Below are positions 11,101 through 22,650 of a stretch of 64,000 bases of DNA, piece after piece. Numbering within the stretch: position 1 is the stretch's first letter; the number at the start of each line of letters is the position of its first letter. Position numbers and translations under genes: made by a program. The DNA comes from Vicia villosa. Taxonomy: Eukaryota > Streptophyta > Magnoliopsida > Fabales > Fabaceae. The stretch spans positions 25,795,915 through 25,859,914 of the forward strand of contig NC_081186.1 in the NCBI RefSeq assembly GCF_029867415.1, given 5' to 3'. The notes under the pieces are model-generated. The model worked only from the letters and a program-made list of their open reading frames with translations. It was not told where the DNA came from and made no database searches.

Positions 11101-12625
11101 GTGATGAAATCCCTCAAGTGGGAAGAATGACAAGGGGCATGAGTACCCTAGGGCTAAATGAGAAAAAGAAGTCAGCTTCAGACTCTAGTCATCCCCATCT
11201 GGATGACCTTTCCTCTGAAGATGATCGTCTTGCCAATCATCTTAAACTTGGAGTAGCAAAGAGACTCAATAAGAGAAAAGAAAAAGGTGTTAACATTGAA
11301 GACTCTCCTCTAGAGACTACTATGAACAAACTTAGGGATGTCAAGGGAAAAGCTGTGATTGGTCCTACTAAGTCTACGAGTAAGGTTGTAATGCCCTCAA
11401 TGAAGAGAAAAGTGAAATCTTCCAGTGATACTGAGACTGAGTCTAATAAAGATGTCCAAGACATCATGTCTCATAGAAGGCCCACTGCCAAAAAGACTTA
11501 TGTGATTATTCCTAAGAAGCATGCTGGGAAACAGAAGTATGTTAACCAAAGAAGAATTTCCTTGGAAATGGAACTGGGAATGGATATCTCTAAGTGCAAG
11601 GATGTGGAGAGGCTTATAGACACTGTTTGGTTAAGAAGGATTATCTCTAGTTTTAGTCCATGCTATGAGGGGATGGTCAAAGAATTTGTAGTAAGTGTGC
11701 CAGCTGGGTGTGATGATGCTAACAACAAAGATTACAGGAAGGTTAGGGTTAGAGGAAAAGTGGTGAACTTCTCTCCAACTGTAATTAATGTTTTTTGGGT
11801 AGATTCGTAGAACCTCAAGCTGAATTAAAGGTGATAGATGATTAAGTGTGTAAAGAGATCACTAGTGAACAGGTTAAACATTGGTCTAATGAAGGAAAGC
11901 TCTCTGTTGGAAAGCTTACTATGAAATATGCTATACTTCATAAAATTGTTGTTGTCAACTGGGTTCCCACAAGTCATACCTCAACCATTACTAAGGGGAT
12001 GGGAAGTTTTATTTTTGTAGCGAGTAAAGTACCAACTTATGATTTTGGAGTTCACATCTTTGAACAAATTTCGAAGCAAGCCTTCTCTACTGCGGTCAAG
12101 ATGCCTATTTACTTTCCTTCATTCATCTGTGCGATTATTCTGAATTAGCATCCCAATATTGTGGTGGGCACTGATAATGTGAAGAAAAGGGATTCTCCTT
12201 TTACTCTGCACTATAAATTGTTTGGTATAACACATGTTCAAGACATTTTTTTGACATCCTCTCCGACATCTGGTGCTACAAGCTCCAAGCAAGGATTCAT
12301 TGCAACTCTGAAGGAAACTTGCATAGAGCTGGATGAGTCCATCAGAACTAGCACTGCTAGGAAGATTCAACTGGAAAGGGTGATTAAGACATTGGTGGAA
12401 GAAGAAAACAAGTCAGAACATGTTGTTGCTACTGCTGCTGTTAGGGATGCTGCCCAGAATACTCCTGAAGGTGAACAAACTGAGCATGACAATGCTAATG
12501 ATGGTGATGCTGAACATAGTTCATATGATGATGGAGAAGAGGAAGAACTCAAGAGTGCAAATGATACGGACACTGATGCTGAAGTTGATACTTATATTGA
12601 AGCTAGTAATGGCAATGCTCCTTGA
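11101..12625 (+). pseudogene. Env-like / 'putative plant transposon protein' region
   Basis: After the gag coiled coil the frame continues into charged, low-complexity sequence. From about 11540 it has a globular part (WLRRIISSFSPCYEGMVKEF, VRVRGKVVNFSPTVINVFW), then, after a break near 11808, KLTMKYAILHKIVVVNWVPT and GSFIFVASKVPTYDFGVHIF. This matches my memory of the putative plant transposon protein domain found in the env-like ORF of SIRE-type Copia elements. An acidic, alanine-rich tail ends at 12625. Stops at about 11808, 11843 and 12147 break it. Its function in the family is unknown; a retrovirus-like envelope role is only a proposal. Confidence 0.6.
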
Positions 12626-13154
12626 GATTGTTTCTCTTTTTTTTTTGTAAGGGTTAAATGCCTAGAACTTGGTTAGCATTTTAACTATGTGCTACTAATG
12701 TGTGGTTTTTGTTGGTTATTTAAAAACCTTACTTTGTTATATTATGGCTAAAAGGGGAAGTAATATTAATATTGTGTGCTAACCGCTAACCACTAACCAC
12801 TGACTGAGGGGGAGGAAAAACTCTTTCTGGTGCGTTGCTGATCAACTGCTGCTGTTGAGGGGGAGATCCTTTACAGGTTAAAGAAGATTTAGAGTAGCAT
12901 TTGTGCAGAGATGTCAGACACCATGTTTTGACATCTTATTGATTGGTTGGGAAACTACATCTCTCAACTAGGTCTTTAGCAGATTCCACTGGACTATCAA
13001 CATGTACTACATGTTTGTTTTCTTCTACTGCATCTCTGATTGTGGAACTGCTGGTGTGTATTCTCTACATGGCTGAGAATTATTTGGGTGTTTGATTTAT
13101 TTCCAGACACTAGCTTAATAATTTTTTTAGCCAAAATAAACCAAAGGGGGCTAT
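12626..13154 (+). other. Non-coding 3' region and polypurine tract of the SIRE-type element
   Basis: No coding sequence. Three G-rich purine runs occur (about 12803, 12853 and 13143). The last, CCAAAGGGGGCTA, directly abuts the 3' LTR and is the likely plus-strand primer; the others resemble the repeated GAGGGGGAG tracts seen upstream of SIRE LTRs. Confidence 0.6.
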
Positions 13155-14072
13155 TGTTAATTCTCTGGTTTTTGGTTGGCATTATGTTTGGTAAAACTAA
13201 CTTTTGTGAAGATGTTTTATCTTTAACTAAGAAGACACATCAAACAAAGATGTCCTATTCAGGATCATTCGAAATCGTGTCTAGGATAGCTGGGATGGGC
13301 TTTTTGGATATGTGTGTTACAGTTGCAGAAGATTCAAGGAATATTATGCAATCCTATGAGACGCTGAATTTGAGGATAAAAGATTTGATCTGTTGTCAAC
13401 ATATTTGATTGGTTTCTAAACTTGGAGAAGATTTAGGAAACTAATACTTGGAGCCCTATCTTCATGGAGAAAATTATGGAAGATTTTCTAGAGTGCCCTA
13501 CAGCGATTTGAAACCCAAGTCCAATCCAGAAGATTGTTATATATATATCAAGCATCAAACCTATTATTTTGTGCGAACTTACATTGTAGTTTGTGTTAGG
13601 GTTTGTGCAGTCTTGTCTATTGTGAACCACTCATATATCATATTGATAGAAGAGTTTGGTGTTTTCATTGAGTTGTAAGTTTCGTGTTCACTCATAAGCT
13701 TGTAAGCATTGAGTGACTGTGTTTTGGAAATGTGTCTTTTGATATTTGTAATTGTTTGTCACTGATTATGATTGAGGAGAATTCGAGGTGGGCCTCATAC
13801 CTAGGTGAGTCTTAGGTAGAAGTTAGCACGGGTAGTGATTAAGTGCGGAGTTGTAAACGGGGGAGTTTAGCTTCAAATTGATACTATCATAGTGGACTTA
13901 TCACTGGCTTGGTAGTCCCTAGAGTAGGTATTATTGATACCGAACTGGGTGAACAATTACTTGTGTTCTTTATCGTTTATGATATGCACTCAACGCCTTG
14001 TCATTGTGTGTTTTTGGAAAACGTTGTCTCGACAACCTTTAAGACATTTGTGATCTGAACGTCATAATTTCA
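13155..14072 (+). repeat. 3' LTR of the SIRE-type element
   Basis: Starts TGTTAATTCTC and ends ATAATTTCA. It shares the GGGCCTCATACCTAGGTGAG block (near 13792) with the 5' LTR (near 9466). Much of the first 400 bases aligns only poorly with the 5' LTR. Confidence 0.75.
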
Positions 14073-14305
14073 TCCTCAACAACAGGAAACTCCTCATCAA
14101 CAACCGGCACAAGAACCTCCTCATCAGCAACCTCAGCAACCTGAACCTCCTCAACAAGAGGCACCTCCTCAGAAACAATTCTAGCTGCTCGGTGTCGAGG
14201 TGCGCGGGACTGGCCCTGCGCCTGCTCAAGGATTCGTTTATGATGAGAGTCGGTCGAAGAAACTCGTCCACCCCATAGCTGGGAAGTCTCTGCCTTAGCA
14301 GCCCT
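14073..14305 (-). pseudogene. Acidic N-terminal-like coding remnant, right part interrupted by Tekay
   Basis: On the minus strand an open frame runs without a stop across this stretch and joins the piece at 22584-22650 once the Tekay insertion is removed. Read across the junction it has an arginine/alanine-rich start (TDSASARARAAKAE) and a valine/glutamate-rich tail. It resembles low-complexity N-termini of plant mobile-domain transposon proteins, but I cannot name it with confidence. It is cut on the low-coordinate side by the SIRE 3' LTR. Confidence 0.35.
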
Positions 14306-16212
14306 TGTAACACCCCATAAAATTCTTTATTTAATTTAATTAATTTTTGGATTAAATATTAGAATTATTTGAGTTAACTGAGAAAAATGGGAATAATGAG
14401 ACTAATGGGCCAGTGTCGCTTTTAGTAAAGAGGGGGGGTGTATTGGTAGGCCCTATTACTAATTAAAATAGTTTTATTTTATTTTCCAAAAACTAGAGGA
14501 ATTGGGGGAAAGAGGGATCGAACTAAGGAGGAGAGAAGAGTCTGAACGTGAAAAGAGAAGAGGAGCGGAGAAGTGCGACCCGAGGAAGAGCGAAGAATCA
14601 ACCTTCAGGTAAGGGGGGACTCTTCCGTTTATCTTCTATTATGGGATTATAGGTAGTAGGATAGAATTTGATCGTGTTATTCGTATCAATTGGGTTGTGC
14701 TTAGGTTATAGAAGTGTTAGGTTTTGGGAGGATTGATGCATAATGATTATATTGATCATGTATTGGTGTTAATTGGATGGTTGAATGTATTATAAATGTG
14801 TTATAATATGTGTTTGTTTCACTGTATGCAAATCTGGTTGGAATGGGATTGGTTTGGTAATGAATTGGTGAAGGAAGGGCAAAATCGCAGGCTGTTTTCT
14901 GCGATTCGGAGTTCTGGAAATCGGCAGTTCGCGCCGCGTCCAGGAGTTGGCGTCGCGAACTGCTTGGCAGAAAGCCAGGAAGTTGTGTTGTGTTCAGTAC
15001 GCGCCGCAAACCTTTGGTTGCGCCGCGAAGGCGTAGTTCCTATTCGTTCCGCGCCGCGAACCCTTGTTTGCGCCACGAAGGCGTAGTCCCTATTCGTTCC
15101 GCGCCGCGAACTGTGTGTGGCGCCGCGTGCTGTTAGCGATAGGCCGTTTTGAAAAGTTTAAAAATGTGTAACTTTTAAACCGTAAACCGGATTTTGGTGT
15201 CGTTTCGAGTACAGTGAAGCTAATCAAATAATTTATATAATCAAATGGTGTTTTGAGTTGTGGCTTGAATTATTTTTAAAACACCTGATCTTATTTGTTT
15301 GTGGTGGGATATGTTTATAGGTACACTAATGAATGTCTTACCTGTATGATGTTGTGGTTATAACTGGTGTTTATTATACATGTATTGTTGGTATGAAATA
15401 TGTGTTTTATTGATGATTATGACATTGATCGATGTATGTGGGTGATGAGCATGTTATGGTTGATGCATGCATTCATAATCATTATGTGGCTGGTCCTTGA
15501 CGATGGTGGATCAGTGGTAGCTAATTCCCATTGTGTGGAATTAGTGAGTGGGTGTTACCGTATCCTTGACGATGGTGGGTCGGTGAGTTGGGTTATCCCT
15601 GATTTTGGTACCACATGCATGTAGTTGCATTGCATTAGGCTGTTTTGCTATTATAACATGAATGGAAGATTGTCCAATGTTATAATATGTGTTAATTTGG
15701 TTGTTTGCTTACTGATTGTATGGTTTGAATCTGATCATAACTGTGATTGGGTGAATGGCATGTGAAATGATATTTTATTATCTATATCTTATAACATTAG
15801 TTAAATGTGAATGAGACTCACCCTTACTGTTGTTATTTTTCAGATTGAGGAGTAGCTCTCGTACTTGGTGAGGATTAGCTCGTCAAGTAGTTCGTTAGAG
15901 TCAGTTGGGTCCGTGTCATGCTCTGGTCGTGTAACACTGGGGGCGTCGTTTAGAGTTACTTGTTAAACTCTTTCTATTTTGGGTGGATTTCCTATGTTGG
16001 TGTTTTAAGTCTGTGACTTGGCTGTTTGTTATTCAGATGTTAAAGATAATTCCGCTGTGTTAAACATGATGATCTGAATAAATTTGGTTGACGTTCTCTT
16101 TTATGGCATGACATGAGTATTATTGTTTAATTATTTGGAAGTTGTAATGCCCTTTTCATGTTTACTCTGATTATTGTTTATTATTTATGCGGGGTATTAG
16201 AAGGGTGTTACA
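14306..16212 (+). repeat. Tekay 5' LTR
   Basis: Runs from TGTAACACCCC to GTGTTACA. It contains a GC-rich tandem stretch at about 14925-15130 with repeated GCGCCGCGAAC-type motifs. It also has a two-fold repeat of CCTTGACGATGGTGG (15497 and about 15561) that accounts for its extra length over the 3' LTR. Confidence 0.92.
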
Positions 16213-16216
16213 ATAG

Positions 16217-16228
16217 TGGTATCAGAGC
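16217..16228 (+). other. Primer-binding site of the Tekay element, initiator Met tRNA
   Basis: TGGTATCAGAGC, four bases after the LTR end. Confidence 0.92.
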
Positions 16229-16348
16229 CTGGTTGGTCGTTTGAGTCAGAGTCTTAGTGTCGGTTGACCCCTCGTATGCGATTAGTGTAAGATTGACACT
16301 GTCGATACTTCTTGTTCTAATAAATATTGTTTGATATTTAGCAGAACA

Positions 16349-17330
16349 ATGGCCGGAAGAGGTGGAAGAAACGACGATGTGATTGCTGAGGCTCTCGGTA
16401 TGATTGCTGGTGTGTTGGGAGGGAATGCCAATGGAGCTGGAATTGGTGCTGACAGGCAGCTGAACAGTTTTCAGAGGAACAACCCTCCGTTGTTCAAAGG
16501 CACTCACGATCCCGAAGGCGCCCAGAAGTGGCTAAAGGAAATTGAAAGGATCTTCCGGGTGATTGATTGTGACGAAAATCTGAAGGTGAGATATGGGACT
16601 CGCATGCTGTCTGAAGAAGCTGATGATTGGTGGATGGCTAGTAGGGACGAACTGCAAGCTGCAGGTGTTGCAATCACCTGGGCTGTGTTCAAGAGAGAAT
16701 TCTTGCGGAGGTACTTTCCTGAGGATGTTAGAGGCAGGAAAGAGATTGAATTTTTGGAGCTGACACAAGGTAATATGACTGTGCCGGAGTATGCGTCCAA
16801 GTTTGTTGAGCTGGCAAAGTATTATGTCCACTACAATAATGATGAGGCTAGTGAATTCTAGAAGTGTGTTAAATTTGAAAATGGTCTCCGTGATGAGATT
16901 AAACAGGGTATCAGATACCAGAGGATTCGTAGGTTTGTCGATTTGGTTGACTGCAGCCGAATCTTTGAAGAGGACAATATTAAACTGAAGTCGTCACACT
17001 CTCGCGAGTTAGTCGACAGGAAAGGGAAAAAGCATATGGATCGTGGTAAGCCATATGGTAAGGGTAACCAGAAAGCTGGAGGCTGGAAGAAGCCTAGTGG
17101 GGGAGACTCTAGTGCCCCTATTAAGTGCTTCAAGTGTGGAGAACCTGGACATCGCATTCACGAGTGCAAAAGTGAGGAAAAGAAGTGCTATAGATGTGGA
17201 AAGGCAGGTCACATTGCTATTGAGTGCAAAGGGAACACTGTAACTTGTTTCAACTGTGGGGAAGAAGGTCATATTAGTCCTAAGTGTCCTAAGCCGAGGA
17301 AGAATCAAGCTGGTGGTAAGGTGTTCGCCT
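16349..17330 (+). pseudogene. Tekay gag with three CCHC zinc knuckles
   Basis: The chosen start is ATG 16349 (MAGRGGRNDD), downstream of a leader. The gag core has NNPPLFKGTHDPEGAQKWLK and FKREFLRRYFPEDVRGRKE. A basic stretch near 17020 is followed by three zinc knuckles: CFKCGEPGHRIHEC (17128), CYRCGKAGHIAIEC (about 17188) and CFNCGEEGHISPKC (about 17248). Gag and pol form one frame in this family. A TAG at 16859 interrupts gag about 170 codons in, so only a truncated product is possible from this copy. In live elements the protein packages element RNA into cytoplasmic particles. Confidence 0.88.
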
Positions 17331-20300
17331 TATCTGGTTCAGAGACTACTCCAGAGGATCGGTTGATTAAAGGTACGTGTTTTATCCATGGCACTCCTTT
17401 AATTGCAATAATAGATACTGGAGCAACTCACTCGTTTATTTCATTGGATTGTGCTAAACGACTGAATTTGGAAATATCTAATATTAATGGAAGTATGATC
17501 ATTGACACTCCTGCGTCGGGTTCAGTGACTACTTCGCTTGCTTGTTTGAACTGTCCAATTGATATTTTTGGTAGAGAATTCGGAATGGACTTAGTGTGCC
17601 TTCCGTTGGAACAACTGGACGTTATCCTGGGCATGAATTGGTAGCAATTTAACCGGGTTCATATCAACTGTTTCACGAAAACGGTTATTTTTCCTGAAGA
17701 TGTCATTGTTGAGGACTTAGAGATGACGACTAGAGAAGTGGATACAGCAATGAAGGACGGGGCTGCCGTGTTTATGTTGATTGCGTCCATGGAAGTGAAA
17801 AAGAAAGCGGAGAGTAGTGACTTACCGGTGGTATGTGAATTTCCGCAAGTTTTCCCAGAAGATGTAAGAGAATTACCGCCAGAGAGGGAGGTGGATTTTG
17901 CTATTGAATTAATTCCTGGAACTAGTCCTGTGTCGATGGCACCTTATCGTATGTCGGCATCGGAATTGACTGATTTGAAGAGTCAATTGGAAGAGTTACT
18001 TGAGAAGAAATTTATTCGTCCTAGTGTCTCACCGTGGGGTGCACCGGTGTTACTAGTGAAGAAGAAAGAAGGTTCAATGAGGTTGTGTGTGGATTACAGA
18101 CAACTGAACAAGGTTACTATCAAGAATCGGTATCCCTTGCCGAGGATTGATGATTTGATGGATCAACTGGTTGGAGCGTGTGTGTTCAGCAAAATTGACT
18201 TGAGGTCGGGAGATCATCAGATTCGGGTGAAGACGGACGATATTCAGAAAACGGCATTTAGAACGAGGTATGGTCATTACGAATATACAGTGATGCCATT
18301 TGGAGTAACCAATGCGCCGGGGTTTTCATGGAGTATATGAATAGGATCTTCCATCCTTATCTGGATCAGTTCGTAGTAGTATTTATTGATGATATTTTAA
18401 TATATTCTAAGAATGAAGAAGAGCATGCGGATCATCTTAGAGTGGTATTGGAACTATTGAAGGAAAAGAAACTTTATGCAAAACTGTCAAAGTGTGAGTT
18501 CTGGTTAAATGAAGTGAGCTTTCTTGGGCATATAATTTCCAAGGATGGTATTGTCGTTGACCCAACGAAAGTAGAAGCAGTGTCTCAGTGGGAAGCTCCG
18601 AAGTCAGTTTCCGAAATCCGTAGTTTCCTTGGTCTTGCGGGTTACTATAGAAAGTTCATTGAAGGTTTCTCAAAGTTAGCGTTGCCGTTAACTAAGTTGA
18701 CTAGGAAGGGTCAAGCTTTCGTCTGGGATTCGAAATGTGAAGAAGGATTCCAAGAGTTGAAGAAGAGGTTGACTAGTGCGCCGATCTTGATTTTGCCGAA
18801 TCCGGTGGAATCTTTTGTTGTTTATTGTGATGCTTCGTTGTCGAGATTAGGAGGTGTACTAATGCAGAATCAACAGGTAGTCGCTTATGCGTCGAGACAA
18901 CTCAAAGTGCATGAGAGAAACTATCCGACTCATGACTTAGAGTTGGCAGCAGTGGTATTTGTGTTGAAATTGTGGAGGCATTACCTATATGGTTCAAGGT
19001 TTGAAGTATTTAGTGATCATAAGAGTTTGAAGTATCTCTTTGACCAAAAAGAGCTGAATATGAGACAAAGAAGGTGGTTAGAATTTCTCAAGGATTATGA
19101 TTTTGAACTGAATTATCATCCGGGTAAAGCAAATGTTGTTGCCGATGCATTGAGTAGGAAGTCCCTGCATATGTCTATGCTTATGGTGAGAGAATTGGAT
19201 TTAATTGAGCAATTCCGAGATTTGAGTTTAGTAGGTGAAGACACTCCTACCAGTGTTAAATTGGGTATGCTGAAGCTGACTAGTGGTATTCTTGAGGAAA
19301 TCCGAGAGGGTCAGAAGACTGATGTAGAGTTGGTTGATAAGTTGACTCTGATTAACCAAGATAAAGGAGGTGAATTCTGAATCGACGAGAATGGTATAAT
19401 GAGGTTTGGTAACCGTGTTTGTGTTCCTGACATTGCCGAATTGAGGAAGAGTATTCTTGAAGAAGGACATCGTAGCGGATTGAGTATTCATCCTGGTGCT
19501 ACCAAGATGTATCATGACCTAAAGAAGCTGTTTTGGTGGCCTGGAATGAAAAAGGAAATAGCTGAATTTGTATATGCTTGTTTGACTTGCCAGAAGTCGA
19601 AGATTGAGCATCAGAAACCGTATGGAGCTATGCAACCGTTATTTATTCCGGAATGGAAGTGGGATAGTATATCTATGGATTTTGTTTCAGGTTTGCCGAG
19701 GACGGTGAAGAATTGTGAAGCTATTTGGGTTATTGTGGACAGGTTGACAAAGTCTGCTCACTTTATACCAATGAGAATGGATTACCCAATGGAGAAGCTG
19801 GCTCAATTGTATATTGAAAAGATAGTGAGTTTACATGGTATTCCTTCGAGTATCGTGTCAGATAGAGATCCAAGGTTTACATCCAAATTCTGGGAAGGTT
19901 TGCAGAAGGCTTTGGGTACTAAGCTGAGATTGAGTTCTGCTTATCATCCACAGACGGATGGACAGACAGAAAGAACTATTCAATCACTAGAAGATTTGTT
20001 GCGTGCTTGTGTGTTGGAAAAGGGCGGTGCTTGGGATAGTTATCTACCCTTGATCGAATTTACTTACAATAATAGTTTTCACTCGAGTATTGGTATGGCT
20101 CTGTTTGAAGCTTTGTATGGTCGGATGTGTAGAACGCCTTTATGTTGGTACGAATCTGGCGAAGGTGCTGTGATTGGGCCGGAAATTGTTCAGGAGACAA
20201 CAGAAAGGATTAAGATGATTCAGGAGAAGATGAAGACTTCTCAGAGTCGTCAGAAGAGTTATCATGATAAAAGAAGAAGGACACTTGAATTTCAAGAAGG

Positions 20301-20715
20301 AGATCATGTGTTCTTGAGGGTGACTCCTACAACTGGTGTTGGTAGAGCACTGAAGTCAAGGAAGTTGACTCCGCGTTTTATTGGTCCGTTTCAAATTACG
20401 GAGAGGGTTGGAGAAGTGGCGTATCGTATTGCGTTGCCACCGACACTTGCGAATCTACACGATGTGTTCCATGTATCGCAGTTGAGGAAATACATTGCTG
20501 ATCCATCTCATGTGATCCAAGTCGATGATGTACAGGTAAAGGATAATCTGACAGTTGAAACTTTGCCTATGAGGATTGAAGATCGGAAGGTGAAACAATT
20601 GCGTGGCAAGGAGATAGCATTAGTCAGAGTAGCTTGGGGAGGACCGGCCGGTGGAAATGTTACGTGAGAATTGGAGAGCCAGATGAAGGACTCCTACCCG
20701 GAACTCTTTGCCTAA
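17331..20715 (+). pseudogene. Tekay pol: PR-RT-RH-INT-chromodomain
   Basis: The frame is continuous with gag. The protease active site IDTGATHSFIS lies near 17410. Reverse transcriptase starts near 17940, with [20 protein letters not shown], and the catalytic FIDDILIYS is near 18382. RNase H has [14 protein letters not shown] near 18820. The integrase zinc finger spans about 19480-19590 (CLTCQKSK). The catalytic D, D, E lie in SMDF (about 19675), SDRDPRF (19858) and GQTERTIQS (about 19960). The C-terminus (LRKYI, then a WGGPAGG-type chromodomain core, 20470-20715) is typical of plant chromoviruses. Defects are TAG at 17642, a frameshift at about 18320, TGA at 19378 and TGA at 20665. Confidence 0.9.
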
Positions 20716-20740
20716 GGTATGTTTTCGAGGACGAAAACTT

Positions 20741-20758
20741 TTCTAGTGGGGGAGAGTT
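20741..20758 (+). other. Polypurine tract of the Tekay element
   Basis: CTAGTGGGGGAGAGT directly precedes the 3' LTR and would prime plus-strand synthesis. Confidence 0.8.
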
Positions 20759-22583
20759 GTAACACCCCATAAAATTCTTTATTTAATTTAATTAATTTTT
20801 GGATTAAATATTAGAATTATTTGAGTTAACTGAGAAAAATGGGAATAATGAGACTAATGGGCCAGTGTCGCTTTTAGTAAAGAGGGGGGGTGTATTGGTA
20901 GGCCCTATTACTAATTAAAATAGTTTTATTTTATTTTCCAAAAACTAGAGGAATTGGGGGAAAGAGGGATCGAACTAAGGAGGAGAGAAGAGTCTGAACG
21001 TGAAAAGAGAAGAGGAGCGGAGAAGTGCGACCCGAGGAAGAGCGAAGAATCAACCTTCAGGTAAGGGGGGACTCTTCCGTTTATCTTCTATTATGGGATT
21101 ATAGGTAGTAGGATAGAATTTGATCGTGTTATTCGTATCAATTGGGTTGTGCTTAGGTTATAGAAGTGTTAGGTTTTGGGAGGATTGATGCATAATGATT
21201 ATATTGATCATGTATTGGTGTTAATTGGATGGTTGAATGTATTATAAATATGTTATAATATGTGTTTGTTTCACTGTATGCAAATCTGGTTGGAATGGGA
21301 TTGGTTTGGTAACGAATTGGTGAAGGAAGGGCAAAATCGCAGGCTGTTTTCTGCGATTCGGAGTTCTGGAAATCGCCAGTTCGCGCCGCGTCCAGGAGTT
21401 GGCGTCGCGAAGTGCTTGGCAGAAAGCCAGGAAGTTGTGTTGTGTTCAGTACGCGCCGCGAACCTTTGGTTGCGCCGCGAAGCCGTTGTTCCTATTCGTT
21501 CCGCGCCGCGAACCCTTGTTTGCGCCGCGAAGGCGTAGTCCCTATTCGTTCCGCGCCGCGAACTGTGTGTGGCGCCGCGTGCTGTTAGCGATAGGCCGTT
21601 TTGAAAAGTTTAAAAATGTGTAACTTTTAAACCGTAAACCGGATTTTGGTGCCGTTTCGAGTACAGTGAAGCTAATCAAATAATTTATATAATCAAATGG
21701 TGTTTTGAGTTGTGGCTTGAATTATTTTTAAAACACCCGATCTTATTTGTTTGTGGTGGGATATGTTTATAGGTACACTAATGAATGTCTTACCTGTATG
21801 ATGTTGTGGTTATAACTGGTGTTTATTATACATGTATTGTTGGTATGAAATATGTGTTTTATTGATGATTATGACATTGATCGATGTATGTGGGTGATGA
21901 GCATGTTATGGTTGATGCATGCATTCATAATCATTATGTGGCTGGTCCTTGACGATGGTGGATCAGTGGTAGCTAATTCCCATTATGTGGCTCACTTTAT
22001 AATCATTAGGCTGTTTTGCTATTATAACATGAATGGAAGATTGTCCAATGTTATAATATGTGTTAATTTGGTTGTTTGCTTACTGATTGTATGGTTTGAA
22101 TCTGATCATAACTGTGATTGGGTGAATGGCATGTGAAATGATATTTTATTATCTATATCTTATAACATTAGTTAAATGTGAATGAGACTCACCCTTACTG
22201 TTGTTATTTTTCAGATTGAGGAGTAGCTCTCGTACTTGGTGAGGATTAGCTCGTCAAGTAGTTCGTTAGAGTCAGTTGGGTCCGTGTCATGCTCTGGTCG
22301 TGTAACACTGGGGGCGTCGTTTAGATTTACTTGTTAAACTCTTTCTATTTTGGGTGGATTTCCTATGTTGTTGTTTTAAGTCTGTGACTTGGCTGTTTGT
22401 TATTCAGATGTTAAAGATAATTCCGCTGTGTTAAACATGATGATCTGAATAAATTTGGTTGACGTTCTCTTTTATGGCATGACATGAGTATTATTGTTTA
22501 ATTATTTGGAAGTTGTAATGCCCTTTTCATGTTTACTCTGATTATTGTTTATTATTTATGCGGGGTATTAGAAGGGTGTTACA
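20759..22583 (+). repeat. Tekay 3' LTR
   Basis: Almost identical to the 5' LTR apart from a deletion of roughly 80-90 bases near 21970-22010 and scattered substitutions. It ends GTGTTACA and is followed by the target duplicate GCCCT. Confidence 0.92.
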
Positions 22584-22650
22584 GCCCTAGCCCGGGCTGA
22601 CGCACTATCGGTTATCCTGTCTCTTATGGACCCGTCCCCCCCTGCTACTC
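22584..22650 (-). pseudogene. Other half of the coding remnant interrupted by Tekay
   Basis: Continues on the minus strand into the piece at 14073-14305 when the Tekay element and one TSD copy are removed. A stop lies upstream near 22650, so no start is visible. Confidence 0.3.

Larger units (their letters stand above)
8783..14072 (+). mobile_element. SIRE/Maximus-type Copia element lacking pol, recombinant ends
   Basis: Two related but clearly diverged LTRs (8783-9759 and 13155-14072) flank a primer site, a SIRE-type gag, a coiled region, an env-like region and a polypurine tract. No protease, integrase, reverse transcriptase or RNase H is present between them: gag passes directly into the env-like part near 11100. 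The 5-base flanks (AAGTC before, TCCTC after) do not match. The left flank is Athila pol and the right flank is an unrelated coding remnant. This suggests a product of recombination between two elements plus an internal deletion. Confidence 0.75.
14306..22583 (+). mobile_element. Complete Ty3/Tekay chromovirus retrotransposon, TSD GCCCT
   Basis: Bounded by GCCCT at 14301-14305 and 22584-22588, a perfect 5-base target duplication. Two nearly identical LTRs (1907 and 1825 bases) imply a recent insertion. Between them are an initiator-Met primer site, gag with three zinc knuckles, protease, reverse transcriptase, RNase H, integrase and a C-terminal chromodomain-like tail, then a polypurine tract. 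The single gag-pol frame carries four premature stops and one frameshift, so this copy is structurally complete but coding-defective. Confidence 0.93.

Noticed and set aside
14062..14313. Real leucine/arginine-rich protein on the minus strand in its longest frame
   Set aside because: That frame crosses the SIRE and Tekay borders; the compositionally sensible frame is the one described as a coding remnant.
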